A stretch of DNA of 64,000 nt from Octadecabacter algicola (GCF_021532625.1 NZ_JAKGAR010000002.1:62001-126000); one strand, 5' to 3'; counted from the stretch's first letter, positions 18,217 through 27,534 are shown. Numbers and translations: made by a program. The notes: generated by a model not told the origin, from the letters alone.

Positions 18217-19218
18217 ATGATTCCCACACCTTATCTTCTCTTCCTCGGCGATGCGCCGGACCAACTTGCGGCAAAAGTCGCGCAGGGCATTAAAGATTGG
18301 CGCCCTGAAAATGCCGTTGGCCAGCTTCGCCTGCCGGGGTGTGGCGCTGATGTAGGGCTTGCAGACACGACATTGCAGCAAGCATGGGATGCTGGCGCGC
18401 GGACGCTTGTGATTGGTGTGGCCAACCGTGGTGGGATCATTTCTCAAGCATGGAAAGACGTGTTGATCGAAGCACTGGGCATGGGTTTTGATTTGGCCTC
18501 TGGTCTTCACAATCTGTTGCGGGATGAAAACGATCTGGTCGCTGCGGCGCATGTGGCCGGACAAACCCTACATGATGTCCGGATTCCGTCTGTGGCTTAT
18601 CCGATTGCAAACGGCATCAAGCGCAGTGGCAAACGGTGCCTTGCGATTGGAACGGATTGCTCTGTCGGCAAAATGTACACGGGCCTTGCGATTGATGCAG
18701 AGATGCGCAAACGCGATATGAAATCGTCGTTCCGCCCAACAGGGCAGACAGGTATTCTGATAACTGGTGGCGGCGTCCCGTTGGATGCGGTTGTTGCAGA
18801 TTTCATGGCGGGTGCTGTCGAGTATCTGACGCCGGACAATGACGAAGATCACTGGGATCACATTGAAGGGCAGGGCAGCTTGTATCACGTTTCTTATTCT
18901 GGCGTGACAATGGCGCTGATCCACGGCGGACAACCGGATGCTTTGGTTTTGTGTCACGAACCGACCCGCACCCATATGCGCGGCTTGCCGACATATGATC
19001 TGCCATCGCTTGAGGACCTGCGCGATACGGCCCTGCCGATCGCACGTGTCGCCAACCCGAACTGCGAAATCGTGGGCATTTCCGTGAACACTCAGCATCT
19101 GAGCGAAGAAGAAGCCGCTAAGTATCTCGCAGACGTTGAGGCGCGTATGGGTTTGCCAACTGTCGACCCATTCCGTCATGGCGCTGGGCGGTTGGTTGAT
19201 GCACTCTGTGCACTATGA
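18217..19218 (+). CDS. dgcN: D-glutamate N-acetyltransferase DgcN (DUF1611)
   Basis: 333 aa from ATG 18217, with GGAG at 18207-18210. DUF1611 proteins with a P-loop-like GTDCSVGKM (about 145-153) include DgcN, which acetylates D-glutamate using acetyl-CoA. The next gene encodes the matching DgcA racemase, which strongly supports this reading over other DUF1611 proteins. ATG 18205 is an in-frame alternative but would swallow the ribosome-binding site. Together the pair turns D-glutamate into N-acetyl-L-glutamate. The stop overlaps the dgcA start. Confidence 0.85.
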   Translation: MIPTPYLLFLGDAPDQLAAKVAQGIKDWRPENAVGQLRLPGCGADVGLADTTLQQAWDAGARTLVIGVANRGGIISQAWKDVLIEALGMGFDLASGLHNLLRDENDLVAAAHVAGQTLHDVRIPSVAYPIANGIKRSGKRCLAIGTDCSVGKMYTGLAIDAEMRKRDMKSSFRPTGQTGILITGGGVPLDAVVADFMAGAVEYLTPDNDEDHWDHIEGQGSLYHVSYSGVTMALIHGGQPDALVLCHEPTRTHMRGLPTYDLPSLEDLRDTALPIARVANPNCEIVGISVNTQHLSEEEAAKYLADVEARMGLPTVDPFRHGAGRLVDALCAL

Positions 19219-20180
19219 AACTGACTGTTACCCAAGATGTCTTTCGATTGGCTGAAGTGTTCACGATCTCTCGGGGATCGCGCACTGAGGCCAAGGTTCT
19301 AACCGTTAAAGTTGAACAGGGTGGCCATGTCGGCTGGGGTGAATGTGTGCCCTATGCCCGATACGACGAAACACTTGACACCGTGACCGAGGAAATCGAA
19401 GGCCTGCCGTCCGAAGTGTCGCGCGCTGGGTTGTATGATCTTCTAGGGGCCGGGGCGGCGCGAAATGCGGTTGATTGCGCCCTTTGGGATCTGGAGGCGA
19501 AAGCCGCGGGAAAACGCGTTTGGGACCTCATCGGGGTGCCAACGCCGAAGCCCTGTATCACAGCGTTCACTTTATCGCTGGATACGCCTGAAAATATGCG
19601 TGCGTCCGCGGCCAGGCACGCACATCGTCCGCTCCTGAAGATCAAGCTCGGCACGCCCGATGACATGGCCCGATTAGAAGCCGTTCGCGCAGGTGCGCCG
19701 AACGCCGAGATTATCGTGGATGCCAACGAGGGCTGGAGCGCTGAAGTTTACACTGATCTCGCGCCACACCTTTTACGCCTCGGGGTGAGCATGGTCGAAC
19801 AACCAATGCCTGCAGGACAAGATGATATGTTGGGTGAGATTGCGCGTCCTTTGCCCGTCTGTGCGGACGAGTCCTGTCATGACACCGCGACCTTGGCCGC
19901 GCTCAAGGGCAAATACGACATGGTAAACATCAAGCTGGATAAGACAGGTGGCCTGACCGAGGCCCTGCGCCTTAACCAAGCGGCCCGTGCTGAGGGCTAT
20001 GATGTGATGGTCGGTTGTATGGTGGGGTCATCGCTTGCGATGGCGCCTGCGACGATTGTCGCGCAAGGCGCGGCCGTTGTTGACCTTGACGGGCCGCTTC
20101 TATTGGCCGAAGACCGCAACGAACCTTTGATTTTTGATGACGCTGGGGTGCACCCACCCGAAGCCGCACTATGGGGATAA
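19215..20180 (+). CDS. dgcA: N-acetyl-D-glutamate racemase DgcA (enolase superfamily)
   Basis: 321 aa. Muconate-lactonising subgroup features are present: KxK at K142/K144 (LLKIKLG), metal ligands D169 (VDANEGW), E195 (VEQP) and D218 (CADES), and the second general base at NIKLDKTGG (about 240). By sequence alone it would be called a dipeptide (L-Ala-D/L-Glu) epimerase; pairing with dgcN argues for the N-acetyl-D-Glu substrate. The ATG overlaps the dgcN stop. An operon with a D-amino-acid transaminase follows. Confidence 0.83.
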   Translation: MKLTVTQDVFRLAEVFTISRGSRTEAKVLTVKVEQGGHVGWGECVPYARYDETLDTVTEEIEGLPSEVSRAGLYDLLGAGAARNAVDCALWDLEAKAAGKRVWDLIGVPTPKPCITAFTLSLDTPENMRASAARHAHRPLLKIKLGTPDDMARLEAVRAGAPNAEIIVDANEGWSAEVYTDLAPHLLRLGVSMVEQPMPAGQDDMLGEIARPLPVCADESCHDTATLAALKGKYDMVNIKLDKTGGLTEALRLNQAARAEGYDVMVGCMVGSSLAMAPATIVAQGAAVVDLDGPLLLAEDRNEPLIFDDAGVHPPEAALWG

Positions 20181-20184
20181 CGAG

Positions 20185-21045
20185 ATGAGCCGCACTGTAT
20201 ACCTGAACGGAGAATACCTGCCCGAAGAAGACGCAAAGATCTCGATCTTTGATCGGTCTTTCTTGATGGCAGATGGCGTTTACGAAGTGACGTCCGTTCT
20301 GGGCGGCATGTTGATTGATTTTGCAGGCCACGCGAAACGGCTGGAACGGTCGTTGAATGAGCTCGACATGCAAAAGCCAGACGGCTTTGACGACCTGTTG
20401 GAAATCCACCGTGAACTCGTGCGCTTGAATGACATCGACGAGGGCATGATCTATTTGCAAGTCAGCCGCGGCAGTGCGGGGGATCGCGATTTCGCGTATC
20501 CGTCTGACGATGTGAAGCCGACACTTGTGTTGTTTACCCAGAACAAACCAGGTTTGGCGGACAGCCCAAAAGCCAAAGAAGGTTTTAAGATCATCTCAAT
20601 CGAAGATTTGCGGTGGGGCCGTCGCGACATCAAGACGACCCAACTGCTTTACCCCTCCATGGGCAAGATGGCCGCGAAGGCGGCAGGTTGCGATGACGCT
20701 TGGATGGTTGAGGACGGCGCCGTGACCGAAGGTACGTCCAACAACGCCTACATTGTCAAAGGCGACACGATCATCACCCGTCAGCTAAGCAATGACATCC
20801 TTCACGGGATCACCCGTGCTGCTGTGTTGCGGTTCGCCCGCGAAGCCCAGATGAAAGTCGAAGAGCGTACATTCACAATCGCCGAAGCACAGGACGCGGA
20901 TGAGGCATTTGTGACCTCTGCGTCCACGTTTGTTATGCCAGTGGTTGAAATCGACGGTGCTGCGATTGGCACGGGCACTCCGGGACCGATTGCGGCGCGT
21001 CTGCGCGAAATTTACCTCGATGAAAGTCGTAAAGCCGCTCAGTAA
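20185..21045 (+). CDS. D-amino acid aminotransferase (class IV PLP)
   Basis: 286 aa. Fold-type IV transaminase with the PLP lysine K150 in RRDIKTTQLL, and EGTSNNAYIV for cofactor-phosphate binding. FDRSFLMADGVYE near the N-terminus is typical of D-alanine aminotransferase (Dat). It interconverts D-amino acids and 2-oxo acids, usually producing D-glutamate from 2-oxoglutarate. That D-glutamate would feed DgcN-DgcA. It begins 4 bases after dgcA, with only a weak ribosome-binding site, so it probably relies on coupling. Confidence 0.88.
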   Translation: MSRTVYLNGEYLPEEDAKISIFDRSFLMADGVYEVTSVLGGMLIDFAGHAKRLERSLNELDMQKPDGFDDLLEIHRELVRLNDIDEGMIYLQVSRGSAGDRDFAYPSDDVKPTLVLFTQNKPGLADSPKAKEGFKIISIEDLRWGRRDIKTTQLLYPSMGKMAAKAAGCDDAWMVEDGAVTEGTSNNAYIVKGDTIITRQLSNDILHGITRAAVLRFAREAQMKVEERTFTIAEAQDADEAFVTSASTFVMPVVEIDGAAIGTGTPGPIAARLREIYLDESRKAAQ

Positions 21046-21102
21046 GGGTCGGCCTGCTTGCCAGTCGCCCTTATGCGGCGCCATAGTGGCAAAAGGCAAA
21101 CC

Positions 21103-23262
21103 ATGCCGGAGGGCAATGTGCGCAGATTTTTAGGGTTTCTGGTTTTAGTCTCAGGCGCCGCGGGACTAGGCTATGTTGCGACGACCCAGCAGGCGCCGCG
21201 TATGCAGCGAACAATAGCAGCGGATGCGCAGGCTGTAGCTGAAGGTACCCTTCACGGTCTTTCGGCAGATGTGTCGGGCAGGGACGTCCATGTTACAGGG
21301 CTCGTGACAGATCCGACAGAATTGGCAGTGCTACAAGCGACCTTTGAAGGGATCGATGGGGTGCGCGATGTCGACATGACGGGTGTTGAAACGCTGCCGT
21401 ATGTTGATCCGTTTGCTTTGATGGCTGTGAAAGATAGCGAAGGTTCCTTGGAACTAAGCGGCGTTATTTCGTCAGAGGTGGATCGTGCGCAGCTTGGAGC
21501 GCTTGCAGCGGACCTTACGCTTGCCGCAGGTGCGCCTGACGCAGATTGGGTTGTTGCTGCAGTGCAGGGAATTTCCGCGCTTGAAGCGCTGAAGTTTGGC
21601 GAGATGACTTTGGAAGGCCGCGACATCAGCCTTTCAGGTTTAGCACGGACCCCTGACGTCGTTGCAGGCTTGAGCTCGAATTTGGACGCCTTGCCGAACG
21701 GGTACACAGCCAGTCTTGATATTGACGTTGAAGACGACGGCACGCCCATTCGCCTGATGCTGTCCCTGCGTGACGGTGTTGTGTCGGGGGGCGGTAAGTT
21801 ACCGGCTCAAATGTCGCAAAATGATATTACCGACCGTTTTGAAATCGCTGAACCATTTACGTTAATCGAAGCCGTCATTCCATCCACCCAACCCGACTGG
21901 CCTGATGCCACAGGTATCAGCATGGATGCGTTGTCTGAACTGATCGACGGGGAATTGGTGATTGAAGCTCAAGCTGTTTCGCTGGTTGGAACTGGCACGC
22001 CTGATGGCGTTACACAGGCGAAAGACCTGCTTGCGACCTTGCCAGCTGGTTATGACGTCACCGCGGATCTGGGGCTTTGGGATGACGGTGTTGCGCTGAC
22101 GTTGATCATGGAATGGGATGGATCAAGCGCTACGGCGTCGGGCAAGTTTCCTGAAGGGTTTACTGTTCGGGGGCCTACTGGTGTTGCCGTGACCAGTGAT
22201 GCCGCGTTTAGCTTTCTGGCAGACGGGACTGGTACCTTTACGACCAATGCAGATGCGGGTGTTGCAGCTTTGGGGGTGCTTCAATCGGGACAGCTTGTTG
22301 TGTCAGAGATGTCGATCGAATTGTCGGGCGTCGCGACCACACCGCAGGTCAATGTCGTCATGGATGACGTGCTGGCCGTGGTGGGGGGGGATGTGGCGGT
22401 TGAACGCAATATTACCTATCTGGATGACGGTTCGCCTGCCGCATGGTCGCTGACATATGATGCCGCAAACGGTGCGCGTGTCGAGGGACGTCTGCCTGAT
22501 GGAATGGGGGTGCAAGACTTGCAAGACGCCCTAGGGACGGGGGTGACGGGATCGCCGGAAACGGCGCTCGCCGATACCGAAGTAGGCAGCAGCCTTGATG
22601 CTTTGGCGGGGGTTGCTGGGTATTTACCTGAATTGGAGGCGCTGACTTTTGCGCGAGATGGGGGCGGGACCGCCCTTGATCTTATCGTTTCCCCCGGCGT
22701 TGATTTTGATCTTGTCGCGGGCGATCTGGCCGAAAACCTTCCGCCTGACGTGGCATTCTCTCTCTCGCCTCTCGAAGACTTGCCTGTTGAGGGAACGACT
22801 CGCGTGAACGCTGCAACTGGCTTGGATGAAATCTTTAGCCGTGGGTATTGGCTGCCGAACCTTGATTTCACTGCCGACATTGATGGATGTAATACGCAAT
22901 CTGATGCTTTGCTTAACCGTGCGAAAATTTCGTTCTTATCTGGCTCTGCGCGACTTGATGCGGCATCCATTCGTGCGCTCAATGGTTTGGCTGCGCTTGC
23001 CGTTCACTGTTTTGATGCTGATCTGTTGCTCGACATCGGGGGGCATACGGATGCGTCGGGCAACGAGGATGACAACATCGCGCTGAGTGCCGAACGCGCC
23101 GAAGCTGTGCGCGCAGCACTGATTGATCGGGGCCTTCCGGCTGCGGATATGTTTGCGACGGGTTTTGGACCGTCCCAGCCTGTTGCCGAGAATGAAACCG
23201 CCGAAGGCCGAGCCGCCAACCGCCGCACTACATTGACTTGGGTCGATTCAGAAACCCCTTAA
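21103..23262 (+). CDS. OmpA family protein with BON-like repeats (second copy)
   Basis: 719 aa from ATG 21103 (AAGG about 7 bases upstream; the frame is open to 21058). An N-terminal membrane segment lies at about 8-27. Several BON-like repeats follow at about 45-550, each with a pattern like LSGxVTDPTELAxL. The OmpA domain at about 600-715 contains GGHTDASGNEDDN and NETAEGRAANRR. It is a longer paralogue of the protein at 177-2066. It probably links the inner membrane to peptidoglycan. The next gene also encodes a membrane-anchored protein. Confidence 0.85.
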   Translation: MPEGNVRRFLGFLVLVSGAAGLGYVATTQQAPRMQRTIAADAQAVAEGTLHGLSADVSGRDVHVTGLVTDPTELAVLQATFEGIDGVRDVDMTGVETLPYVDPFALMAVKDSEGSLELSGVISSEVDRAQLGALAADLTLAAGAPDADWVVAAVQGISALEALKFGEMTLEGRDISLSGLARTPDVVAGLSSNLDALPNGYTASLDIDVEDDGTPIRLMLSLRDGVVSGGGKLPAQMSQNDITDRFEIAEPFTLIEAVIPSTQPDWPDATGISMDALSELIDGELVIEAQAVSLVGTGTPDGVTQAKDLLATLPAGYDVTADLGLWDDGVALTLIMEWDGSSATASGKFPEGFTVRGPTGVAVTSDAAFSFLADGTGTFTTNADAGVAALGVLQSGQLVVSEMSIELSGVATTPQVNVVMDDVLAVVGGDVAVERNITYLDDGSPAAWSLTYDAANGARVEGRLPDGMGVQDLQDALGTGVTGSPETALADTEVGSSLDALAGVAGYLPELEALTFARDGGGTALDLIVSPGVDFDLVAGDLAENLPPDVAFSLSPLEDLPVEGTTRVNAATGLDEIFSRGYWLPNLDFTADIDGCNTQSDALLNRAKISFLSGSARLDAASIRALNGLAALAVHCFDADLLLDIGGHTDASGNEDDNIALSAERAEAVRAALIDRGLPAADMFATGFGPSQPVAENETAEGRAANRRTTLTWVDSETP

Positions 23263-23287
23263 CCGCCGATGCAAGGACACGAGATAA

Positions 23288-23920
23288 ATGTTCAAAGACT
23301 GGAGTTTCCTACTCGGAGAGATTTGGGTTTTGTTAGCGATTGCCATCGTAATCGGTCTGGTCGGGGGCTGGCTGATATGGGGTGGTCGTGCGGACACTGG
23401 CGCTGATGCCGATGAGGTGCGCCGCCTACGGGCCGAAGTTGATCACCTTAGGGCTAAGGAACGCGAAAGTCTTGGCGGACAGTCGGATGACGTTCCCGCC
23501 ATGGAGGGCGGAGGCTATTCCCGTCCGGTTGCTGTGGCAACACCTCCGTCTGAGCCGATCCCCTTGCCCACGAAGCCGCCAGAGGCAATGACACCTATAC
23601 GCGCGTTTGCGCCCATTGCTGAGCCTGCGAAGCCGGATGAAACTGCTGGATCAAAACCGGCATCCCTAAGCGAGGCGCGCGACGGGATTCCGGATGATCT
23701 GAAGAAGATCAAAGGAGTCGGCGCAAAGATGGAAGCACTCTGCAATCAATTAGGGTTCTGGCACTACGACCAAATCGCCAATTGGACGGCAGATGAAGTC
23801 GCTTGGGTCGATGACAACCTTGAGGGGTTCAAGGGGCGGGTCACACGGGACGGGTGGGTGGAGCAGGCTAAGGCCCTTGCGACGAACCAGCCCCCTGCGT
23901 TTGTCCGCCGAACGGACTAA
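23288..23920 (+). CDS. Membrane-anchored protein with C-terminal helix-hairpin-helix domain
   Basis: 210 aa. One membrane helix lies at about 12-34, then a Pro/Glu-rich linker. The C-terminal domain (about 130-205) has DLKKIKGVGAKMEALC and WTADEVAWVDDNLEGFKGR. The same domain is found at the C-terminus of alphaproteobacterial NuoE and fused to ribosomal protein L21; it is a helix-hairpin-helix, DUF4332-like module. What it binds here is unknown. It follows the OmpA gene by 25 bases, probably in one operon. Confidence 0.78.
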   Translation: MFKDWSFLLGEIWVLLAIAIVIGLVGGWLIWGGRADTGADADEVRRLRAEVDHLRAKERESLGGQSDDVPAMEGGGYSRPVAVATPPSEPIPLPTKPPEAMTPIRAFAPIAEPAKPDETAGSKPASLSEARDGIPDDLKKIKGVGAKMEALCNQLGFWHYDQIANWTADEVAWVDDNLEGFKGRVTRDGWVEQAKALATNQPPAFVRRTD

Positions 23921-23922
23921 CG

Positions 23923-24246
23923 TTACCCCTTTTTGGTTACGTTCTCCTCAAACGCCGCCTTGAACTCTTCTTGTTTGTCGGGCGTCGCGTCGGTCTGATA
24001 GTTCGCTTTCCATTCGTCCATCGTCATACCGTAGAACGCTTCGCGGCCTTCATCTTTGGTTATCTCGATGCCACGGTCTGCGGCGGCCTCTTGGTACCAT
24101 CGGCTCAGGCAGTTTCGGCAGAACCCTGCAAGGTTCATCATGTCGATGTTCTGAACGTCGGTGCGGTCTTCCATCAAATGCTTTTGCAGGCGACGAAAGG
24201 CAGCCGCTTCGAGTTCAATCTGGGTCTGGGCGTCGGGCTTGGGCAT
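23923..24246 (-). CDS. DUF1244 family protein
   Basis: 107 aa from ATG 24246. GGAGG is ideally spaced and lies inside the last codons of the upstream gene (ATGGAGGCCTAACATG). DUF1244 proteins are small, helical, and conserved in proteobacteria; the cysteine motif FCRNCLSRWY is present, as is GREAFYGMTMDEWK. Function unknown. The arrangement with the N-formylglutamate amidohydrolase gene suggests translational coupling. Confidence 0.88.
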   Translation of the reverse strand: MPKPDAQTQIELEAAAFRRLQKHLMEDRTDVQNIDMMNLAGFCRNCLSRWYQEAAADRGIEITKDEGREAFYGMTMDEWKANYQTDATPDKQEEFKAAFEENVTKKG

Positions 24247-24247
24247 G

Positions 24248-24997
24248 TTAGGCCTCCATTCGGGCAAGGGATTGCATCAAAATCGGCGCAAGGCGTTTGC
24301 CCCAAGCCACTTGTTGGTCCTCAGTTTCGATGAGGTCACTGCGAATTTCAATGAGCGCATTGGCGCGGCCTGTTTGCAGGGCATGACGATCTACAGAATC
24401 CCCGGGAAGGTGGCCCGCGTAGGGTTCGTTGTCGCCAACGCATAAGTCGCCTTGTTCGCCGAGAATGTCCAACAATGGGTCAGACAAGCGATCATCGCCT
24501 TCATGCAGAATACCAATGTGCCATGGGCGCGGGCTTCTGCCCTTCAGTTTTGGTGTGAAACTGTGAATTGCAATGATGATCGTGTCGTCCTGCCTCGCCG
24601 CTAATTTCGCATAGGCCGTGTGATAGGGCGAGTAGAACGCATCAACGCGACGGGCTTTTTCTACTATATCCGCATCTCGGTTTGTGGGGATAACGGTGCC
24701 GTCGTAGAGTTTCATCAACAGCGTTGGGTCATTCAACCCACGGTTTGGATCAATGACCATACGTGAAAAATTCGACAGAACTGCGGGTGCATCTAAAGCG
24801 TCCGCTAACGCGCGTGTAACACCCGCGGCTCCTACGTCGTAAGCGATGTGGCGTTGCATATCCGCATCCGGAAGACCCAACGATCCATTACCAACACTGG
24901 GGGGCACAACGTTGGATGCATGGTCGCACGTTATCAGCCAGCGGGACGTTCGATCTGCGCCGTGCAGATGAAAAGGGTCAAAAGGTTCAGACGTCAT
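24248..24997 (-). CDS. N-formylglutamate amidohydrolase family protein
   Basis: 249 aa from ATG 24995-24997. The family signature ITCDHASNVVP lies near the N-terminus, and IIAIHSFTPKLKGR and NALIEIRSDLI follow. The HutG-type enzyme removes formate from N-formyl-L-glutamate in histidine catabolism, but no hut genes are near, so it may act on another N-formyl or N-acyl amino acid. It is divergent from pyk. A longer frame reaching 25147 would overlap the pyk start and is not credible. Confidence 0.85.
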   Translation of the reverse strand: MTSEPFDPFHLHGADRTSRWLITCDHASNVVPPSVGNGSLGLPDADMQRHIAYDVGAAGVTRALADALDAPAVLSNFSRMVIDPNRGLNDPTLLMKLYDGTVIPTNRDADIVEKARRVDAFYSPYHTAYAKLAARQDDTIIIAIHSFTPKLKGRSPRPWHIGILHEGDDRLSDPLLDILGEQGDLCVGDNEPYAGHLPGDSVDRHALQTGRANALIEIRSDLIETEDQQVAWGKRLAPILMQSLARMEA

Positions 24998-25112
24998 GTT
25001 AGTGTTATCCAAGTGTGAGCAGTTGTAGCCTGACGTAGATGCGCTATAAGGCCGCATAACTGTTAGCGGTAACCGCGAACGAGAAGCCAAGCCGAACCCG
25101 AGGAATACCACC

Positions 25113-26564
25113 ATGAAACGCGACCGCAACGTCAAGATTGTAGCCACACTTGGCCCAGCCTCCGATGATTATGAAATGATCCGTGCCCTGCACGAAGCTG
25201 GCGCGGATACGTTCCGTTTGAACATGAGCCACGGCGATCACGCCGAGATTAAGGTGCGCCATGCAATCATCCGTCAGGTGGAAAAAGACCTAAACAGCCC
25301 GATCTGCATCCTGGCTGACCTTCAGGGGCCAAAGCTGCGCGTTGGTGTGTTTGCGAACAAAGACGGTGAAGAGCTTGAAGTGGGTGCATCTTTCCGCCTT
25401 GATCTGGACGACGCAGAAGGCACCAAAGATCGCGTACAACTTCCTCATAAGGAAATTTTTGACGCACTTGAGCCCGGTGCGCACCTTCTAGTGAATGACG
25501 GTAAGATCAAACTGCAAGTTAAAGACTGCGGCCGTGATTTTGCTGATTGTGAGGTTCTGGTCGGCGGGACAATCTCGAACCGTAAGGGCGTAAACGTTCC
25601 TGATGTGGTTCTGCCACTGGCTGCTTTGTCCGACAAAGACCGCAAAGACCTCGAATTCGTATGTGAGCTGGGTGTAGATTGGTTGGCACTGTCGTTCGTT
25701 CAGCGCCCTGCAGACGTCGAAGAAGCCCGCAAGCTGGCTAAAGGCCGCGCGGCGCTGTTGTCCAAAATCGAAAAACCTGCTGCGGTCAAAGCGTTTGATA
25801 GCATTCTGGAAGTCTCTGACGGCATCATGGTTGCACGTGGAGACCTTGGTGTTGAGCTGCCAGTGCAAAACGTACCGCCGATCCAGAAGCGCCTGATCCG
25901 CAAGTGCCGTGAGGCTGCTAAGCCGGTGATCGTCGCGACGCAGATGCTTGAATCGATGATTGAATCACCGATGCCGACCCGTGCTGAAGTCTCAGACGTT
26001 GCGACTGCGATCTACGAAGGCACTGACGCGATTATGTTGTCTGCTGAATCCGCTGCTGGCGATTTCCCGATCGAAGCCGTGACCACAATGAACAACGTGG
26101 CCGTCGAAGTTGAGGCGGACCCGACTTATACCGACATTATCGAAGCCAGCCGCAAAACGTCTGGCCGTACGGTTGCTGACGGTATCGTGGCCGCAGCTCG
26201 TGAAATTGCTGAGACCGCGGACATTAAAGCGATCTGCTGTTACTCACAGTCCGGCACGACTGCGTTGCTAACCGCACGCGAACGTCCTCGTGTACCTATC
26301 ATCGTATTGAGCAGCGACATCCATACGGTGCGCCGCCTCGCTCTGAGCTGGGGCACAAACTGTGTTGAAGTCGTCACCGAAGTTGATCGCTTTAAGACCG
26401 CCGTGATCGAGGCCGTTCGTGCTGCTATTTCGTCAGGCATCGCCAGCGAACCGGATATGGTTGTGGTAACCGCGGGTGTTCCATTCAACACGCCTGGCAG
26501 CACGAATATTCTTCGCGTTGCTCCTTGTGACGAGAGATTGATTTATAGCGGCGATGCGGGCTAA
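25113..26564 (+). CDS. pyk: Pyruvate kinase
   Basis: 483 aa. It makes pyruvate and ATP from phosphoenolpyruvate. KIVATLGPAS at the N-terminus, the active-site SKIEKPAAV with catalytic lysine, and MVARGDLGVELP are intact. GAGGAA precedes the ATG. It is a full-length, single-copy-like enzyme. A 74-aa membrane protein follows in the same direction. Confidence 0.96.
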   Translation: MKRDRNVKIVATLGPASDDYEMIRALHEAGADTFRLNMSHGDHAEIKVRHAIIRQVEKDLNSPICILADLQGPKLRVGVFANKDGEELEVGASFRLDLDDAEGTKDRVQLPHKEIFDALEPGAHLLVNDGKIKLQVKDCGRDFADCEVLVGGTISNRKGVNVPDVVLPLAALSDKDRKDLEFVCELGVDWLALSFVQRPADVEEARKLAKGRAALLSKIEKPAAVKAFDSILEVSDGIMVARGDLGVELPVQNVPPIQKRLIRKCREAAKPVIVATQMLESMIESPMPTRAEVSDVATAIYEGTDAIMLSAESAAGDFPIEAVTTMNNVAVEVEADPTYTDIIEASRKTSGRTVADGIVAAAREIAETADIKAICCYSQSGTTALLTARERPRVPIIVLSSDIHTVRRLALSWGTNCVEVVTEVDRFKTAVIEAVRAAISSGIASEPDMVVVTAGVPFNTPGSTNILRVAPCDERLIYSGDAG

Positions 26565-26594
26565 ACTACCTTAACGTAAAGTTGGGGTAGTGGT

Positions 26595-26819
26595 ATGGAT
26601 CCGGATCTGATGTTGGTAATCGGGTTGGTAATTGGCGGTTTTTCGATTCCGTCGATCATGGGGGCAATGGCTGACGGACGAGTGCCTCGTGCGGCAGCGA
26701 TTGCGATCATGATTTCTGGTGGTTTGATCGTATTAGCAATTCGCGATCGACCAGGGGGCTACGAACTGGCCGACATTCCGGATGTTTTTGTTAGCGTTGT
26801 TGGAAAGTACCTCAACTAA
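26595..26819 (+). CDS. Small membrane protein between pyk and rpmI
   Basis: 74 aa with two hydrophobic helices (about 5-25 and 32-50) and a short polar C-terminus. It begins 30 bases after pyk. A short inverted repeat (ACTACC ... GGTAGT) overlaps its ribosome-binding region. I recognise no characterised family. The distinctive sequence and good codon usage suggest a real gene, but the call is modest. Confidence 0.6.
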   Translation: MDPDLMLVIGLVIGGFSIPSIMGAMADGRVPRAAAIAIMISGGLIVLAIRDRPGGYELADIPDVFVSVVGKYLN

Positions 26820-26937
26820 ACGTCGCGAATCCCCTTGCTATATTACTGAACGCGGGCTAAACGCCCATTTCCTACCGCGCGACCGGCCGATTTGGCATGC
26901 CGAGTTGTGTGAAAACCGACCCAAAGAGGAGACGGAA

Positions 26938-27138
26938 ATGCCTAAGATGAAGACAAAGTCGAGCTGCAAAAAGCGGTTCAAAATGACGGCCTCCGGCAAA
27001 GTCAAAGCTGCCCAAGCTGGTAAACAGCACGGCATGATTAAACGCTCTAACAAGTTCCTGCGTAACGCACGCGGCACAACAACACTTTCAGCCCCTGATG
27101 CGAAGATCATCAAGGGCATGATGCCATACGCGCGATAA
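26938..27138 (+). CDS. rpmI: 50S ribosomal protein L35
   Basis: 66 aa, the usual length, with the conserved [15 protein letters not shown] start and very basic composition. AGAGGAGA precedes the ATG by about 7 bases. A TATATT -10-like element lies in the 118-base leader. rplT follows 12 bases later, the standard L35-L20 operon. Confidence 0.97.
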   Translation: MPKMKTKSSCKKRFKMTASGKVKAAQAGKQHGMIKRSNKFLRNARGTTTLSAPDAKIIKGMMPYAR

Positions 27139-27150
27139 GGAGATTTAGAT

Positions 27151-27510
27151 ATGCGAGTTAAAGGTGGTACAGTCACTCATCGTCGTCACAAGAAGGTAAC
27201 GGATCAAGCGAAAGGCTATTATGGCCGTCGTTCCACGACCTTCAAAGTTGCGCGTCAGGCCGTAGATAAGGCGAACCAGTACGCAACACGCGACCGTCAC
27301 AACCGTAAGCGCAACTTCCGCGCTTTGTGGATCCAGCGTATCAACGCTGCGGTACGTTCTATCGACGAAACATTGACATATTCCCGTTTCATCAACGGCC
27401 TGAACTTGGCTGGTATCGAAGTGGACCGTAAGGTTCTCGCCGATCTGGCAGTTAACGAGCCTGATGCATTCGGTGCGATCGTTGAAAAAGCGAAAGCAGC
27501 AATGGCGTAA
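27151..27510 (+). CDS. rplT: 50S ribosomal protein L20
   Basis: 119 aa with the basic N-terminal extension and [20 protein letters not shown] typical of L20. AAGGAG is 8 bases before ATG. L20 is an assembly protein of the large subunit and often autoregulates the operon. A strong intrinsic terminator follows at 27535-27563. Confidence 0.97.
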   Translation: MRVKGGTVTHRRHKKVTDQAKGYYGRRSTTFKVARQAVDKANQYATRDRHNRKRNFRALWIQRINAAVRSIDETLTYSRFINGLNLAGIEVDRKVLADLAVNEPDAFGAIVEKAKAAMA

Positions 27511-27534
27511 GCCAAACTGTTTGTTGAATTTAAA

